Origin: CBDCVN01 sp965223585
Lineage (GTDB): Bacteria; Deinococcota; Deinococci; Deinococcales; Trueperaceae
Reading direction: 5' to 3'
Length of the DNA: 64,000 nucleotides
Assembly: GCA_965223585.1 (NCBI GenBank)
Contig: CBDCWW010000005.1
Coordinates: forward strand, 1 to 64,000
The position numbers were made by a program, and so were the translations under genes. Each line of letters begins with the position of its first letter. The stretch's first letter is position 1. A model generated the notes under the pieces. It saw nothing but the letters and a program-made list of their open reading frames with translations. It was not told the DNA's origin and searched no databases. This document shows, in pieces, positions 63,698-64,000 of this stretch.

Positions 63698-63738
63698 CTC
63701 TCAAATGCACCTTTTGGAGGGGTTGTGCAAAAAACCCC
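63698..63738 (-). repeat. Right terminal inverted repeat of the Tn3-family element
   Basis: CTCTCAAATGCACC...GGTTGTGCAAAAAACCCC. It pairs with 55949-55989 at 38 of 41 positions. Confidence 0.9.
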
Positions 63739-63743
63739 TTAAT
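63739..63743. repeat. Right target-site duplication TTAAT
   Basis: Same five bases as 55944-55948. Host sequence continues at 63744. Confidence 0.85.
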
Positions 63744-64000
63744 GGCATTTATTACTGAATTCTGCAAGTTAGTTACCAATTTAACCACGATAGTACTGTA
63801 CAATTGTAAATCTTACAGAAAAAGCACTACTTATGAGATATTAAAGCACTGACGATAATTACGAGCTATGCCACCACTGAACTAAGTGTTGACATTGCGT
63901 TCTAGCACCCCTTAATTATTTGTGTCACAGAAGCAATTTCGATTTATCAACAGCTATAGAAAATAGAATCATGAAGATATTTCTTCCTTTGGTGGTTCTT
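63744..64000. other. Host sequence beyond the transposon
   Basis: Before the insertion this DNA lay directly upstream of the diguanylate cyclase, so it should contain that gene's original promoter. I see no gene in it. Confidence 0.5.

Larger units (their letters stand above)
55949..63738. mobile_element. Tn3-family composite transposon carrying a beta-propeller lipoprotein
   Basis: The 7790-bp element is delimited by 41-bp terminal inverted repeats (55949-55989 and 63698-63738) beginning GGGGTTTTTTGC and 38/41 identical, with TTAAT duplicated outside both ends. Contents in order: tnpA (minus, frameshifted), an intergenic res-like region, a divergent resolvase, an internal inverted-repeat copy with an altered tip (59753-59790), the cargo lipoprotein, the 3' end of a second tnpA on the plus strand with its own inverted repeat, and a second, IS-interrupted copy of that tail. 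The structure suggests two Tn3 copies in inverted orientation that trapped the cargo. No antibiotic- or metal-resistance gene is present. Confidence 0.85.
61569..63738 (+). repeat. 570-bp tandem duplication, unit 2, interrupted by an IS
   Basis: The 2170 bp equal the 570-bp unit plus a 1592-bp insertion and its 8-bp target duplication. The flanking sequence is collinear and apparently identical with unit 1 on both sides. Confidence 0.92.

Noticed and set aside
1..64000. tRNA, rRNA or CRISPR loci
   Set aside because: I looked for clover-leaf GTTCRAAYC loops, rRNA core motifs and regularly spaced direct repeats and found none that were convincing.

Overview
The window is about 64 kb of a low-G+C (roughly 39% by eye) bacterial chromosome with mostly single-copy core genes and a large transposon at the right end. 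I see no rRNA, tRNA or CRISPR array. The lineage is inferred, not proven. Bacillithiol genes (bshC, a ypdA-type reductase), an Mfd of only about 1000 residues, CdaA/YbbR c-di-AMP genes, a BTAD-ATPase regulator and several promoters whose -10 box lies 6-9 nt before the start codon fit a low-G+C relative of the Deinococcota best. Another bacillithiol-making lineage is possible. A striking genome-wide trait is the palindrome CTCGAG: I count 48 copies before 53.85 kb and none after.

Layout. 0-7 kb: a truncated BTAD/ATPase regulator, yebC, a ComEA-like exported protein broken by one base, birA, then a decay zone with relics of trpS, an IS1-type transposase, a methyltransferase and a response regulator. 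7-21.5 kb: mfd, a frameshifted yihY, a thioesterase, recA with a small coupled gene, trkH, recQ, yceH and a bacillithiol-disulfide reductase. 21.6-32 kb: a zinc-ribbon coiled-coil protein, the tryptophan unit trpE-(small unknown)-trpG, cdaA-ybbR, an FtsB-like protein and valS. 32-40.8 kb: an exported protein of foreign-looking composition, fba, bshC, a two-gene voltage-sensor/K+ channel unit and fabZ. 40.8-45.6 kb: a repeat-rich AT-rich region with orphan genes and a Gfo/Idh/MocA dehydrogenase. 45.6-50 kb: ubiX-ispD-ferredoxin, a glycosyltransferase and an AI-2E-type permease. 50-54 kb: an exported catalase-peroxidase and an OxyR with both redox cysteines. 54.4-55.9 kb: a membrane diguanylate cyclase.

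The right end is a Tn3-family composite transposon. It spans 55949-63738, is bounded by 41-bp inverted repeats (38/41 identical) and is flanked by a 5-bp TTAAT target duplication. It carries a frameshifted tnpA, a divergent resolvase, a beta-propeller lipoprotein as cargo, and the 3' end of a second tnpA. A 570-bp tail segment is exactly duplicated in tandem, and an IS4-like element with an 8-bp target duplication has entered the terminator loop of the second copy. The transposon landed 5 bp upstream of the diguanylate cyclase start codon.

Working links: recA, recQ and mfd serve DNA repair. bshC and ypdA serve bacillithiol redox balance, and oxyR and katG serve peroxide defence. cdaA-ybbR (c-di-AMP) lies in the same window as potassium transport genes (trkH and the channel pair), a known regulatory theme that is only inferred here. 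Single-base frameshifts, several in short A/T runs, recur outside the largest core genes. They may be real decay or base-calling errors; long intact genes such as mfd, valS and recQ argue against a uniformly high error rate.
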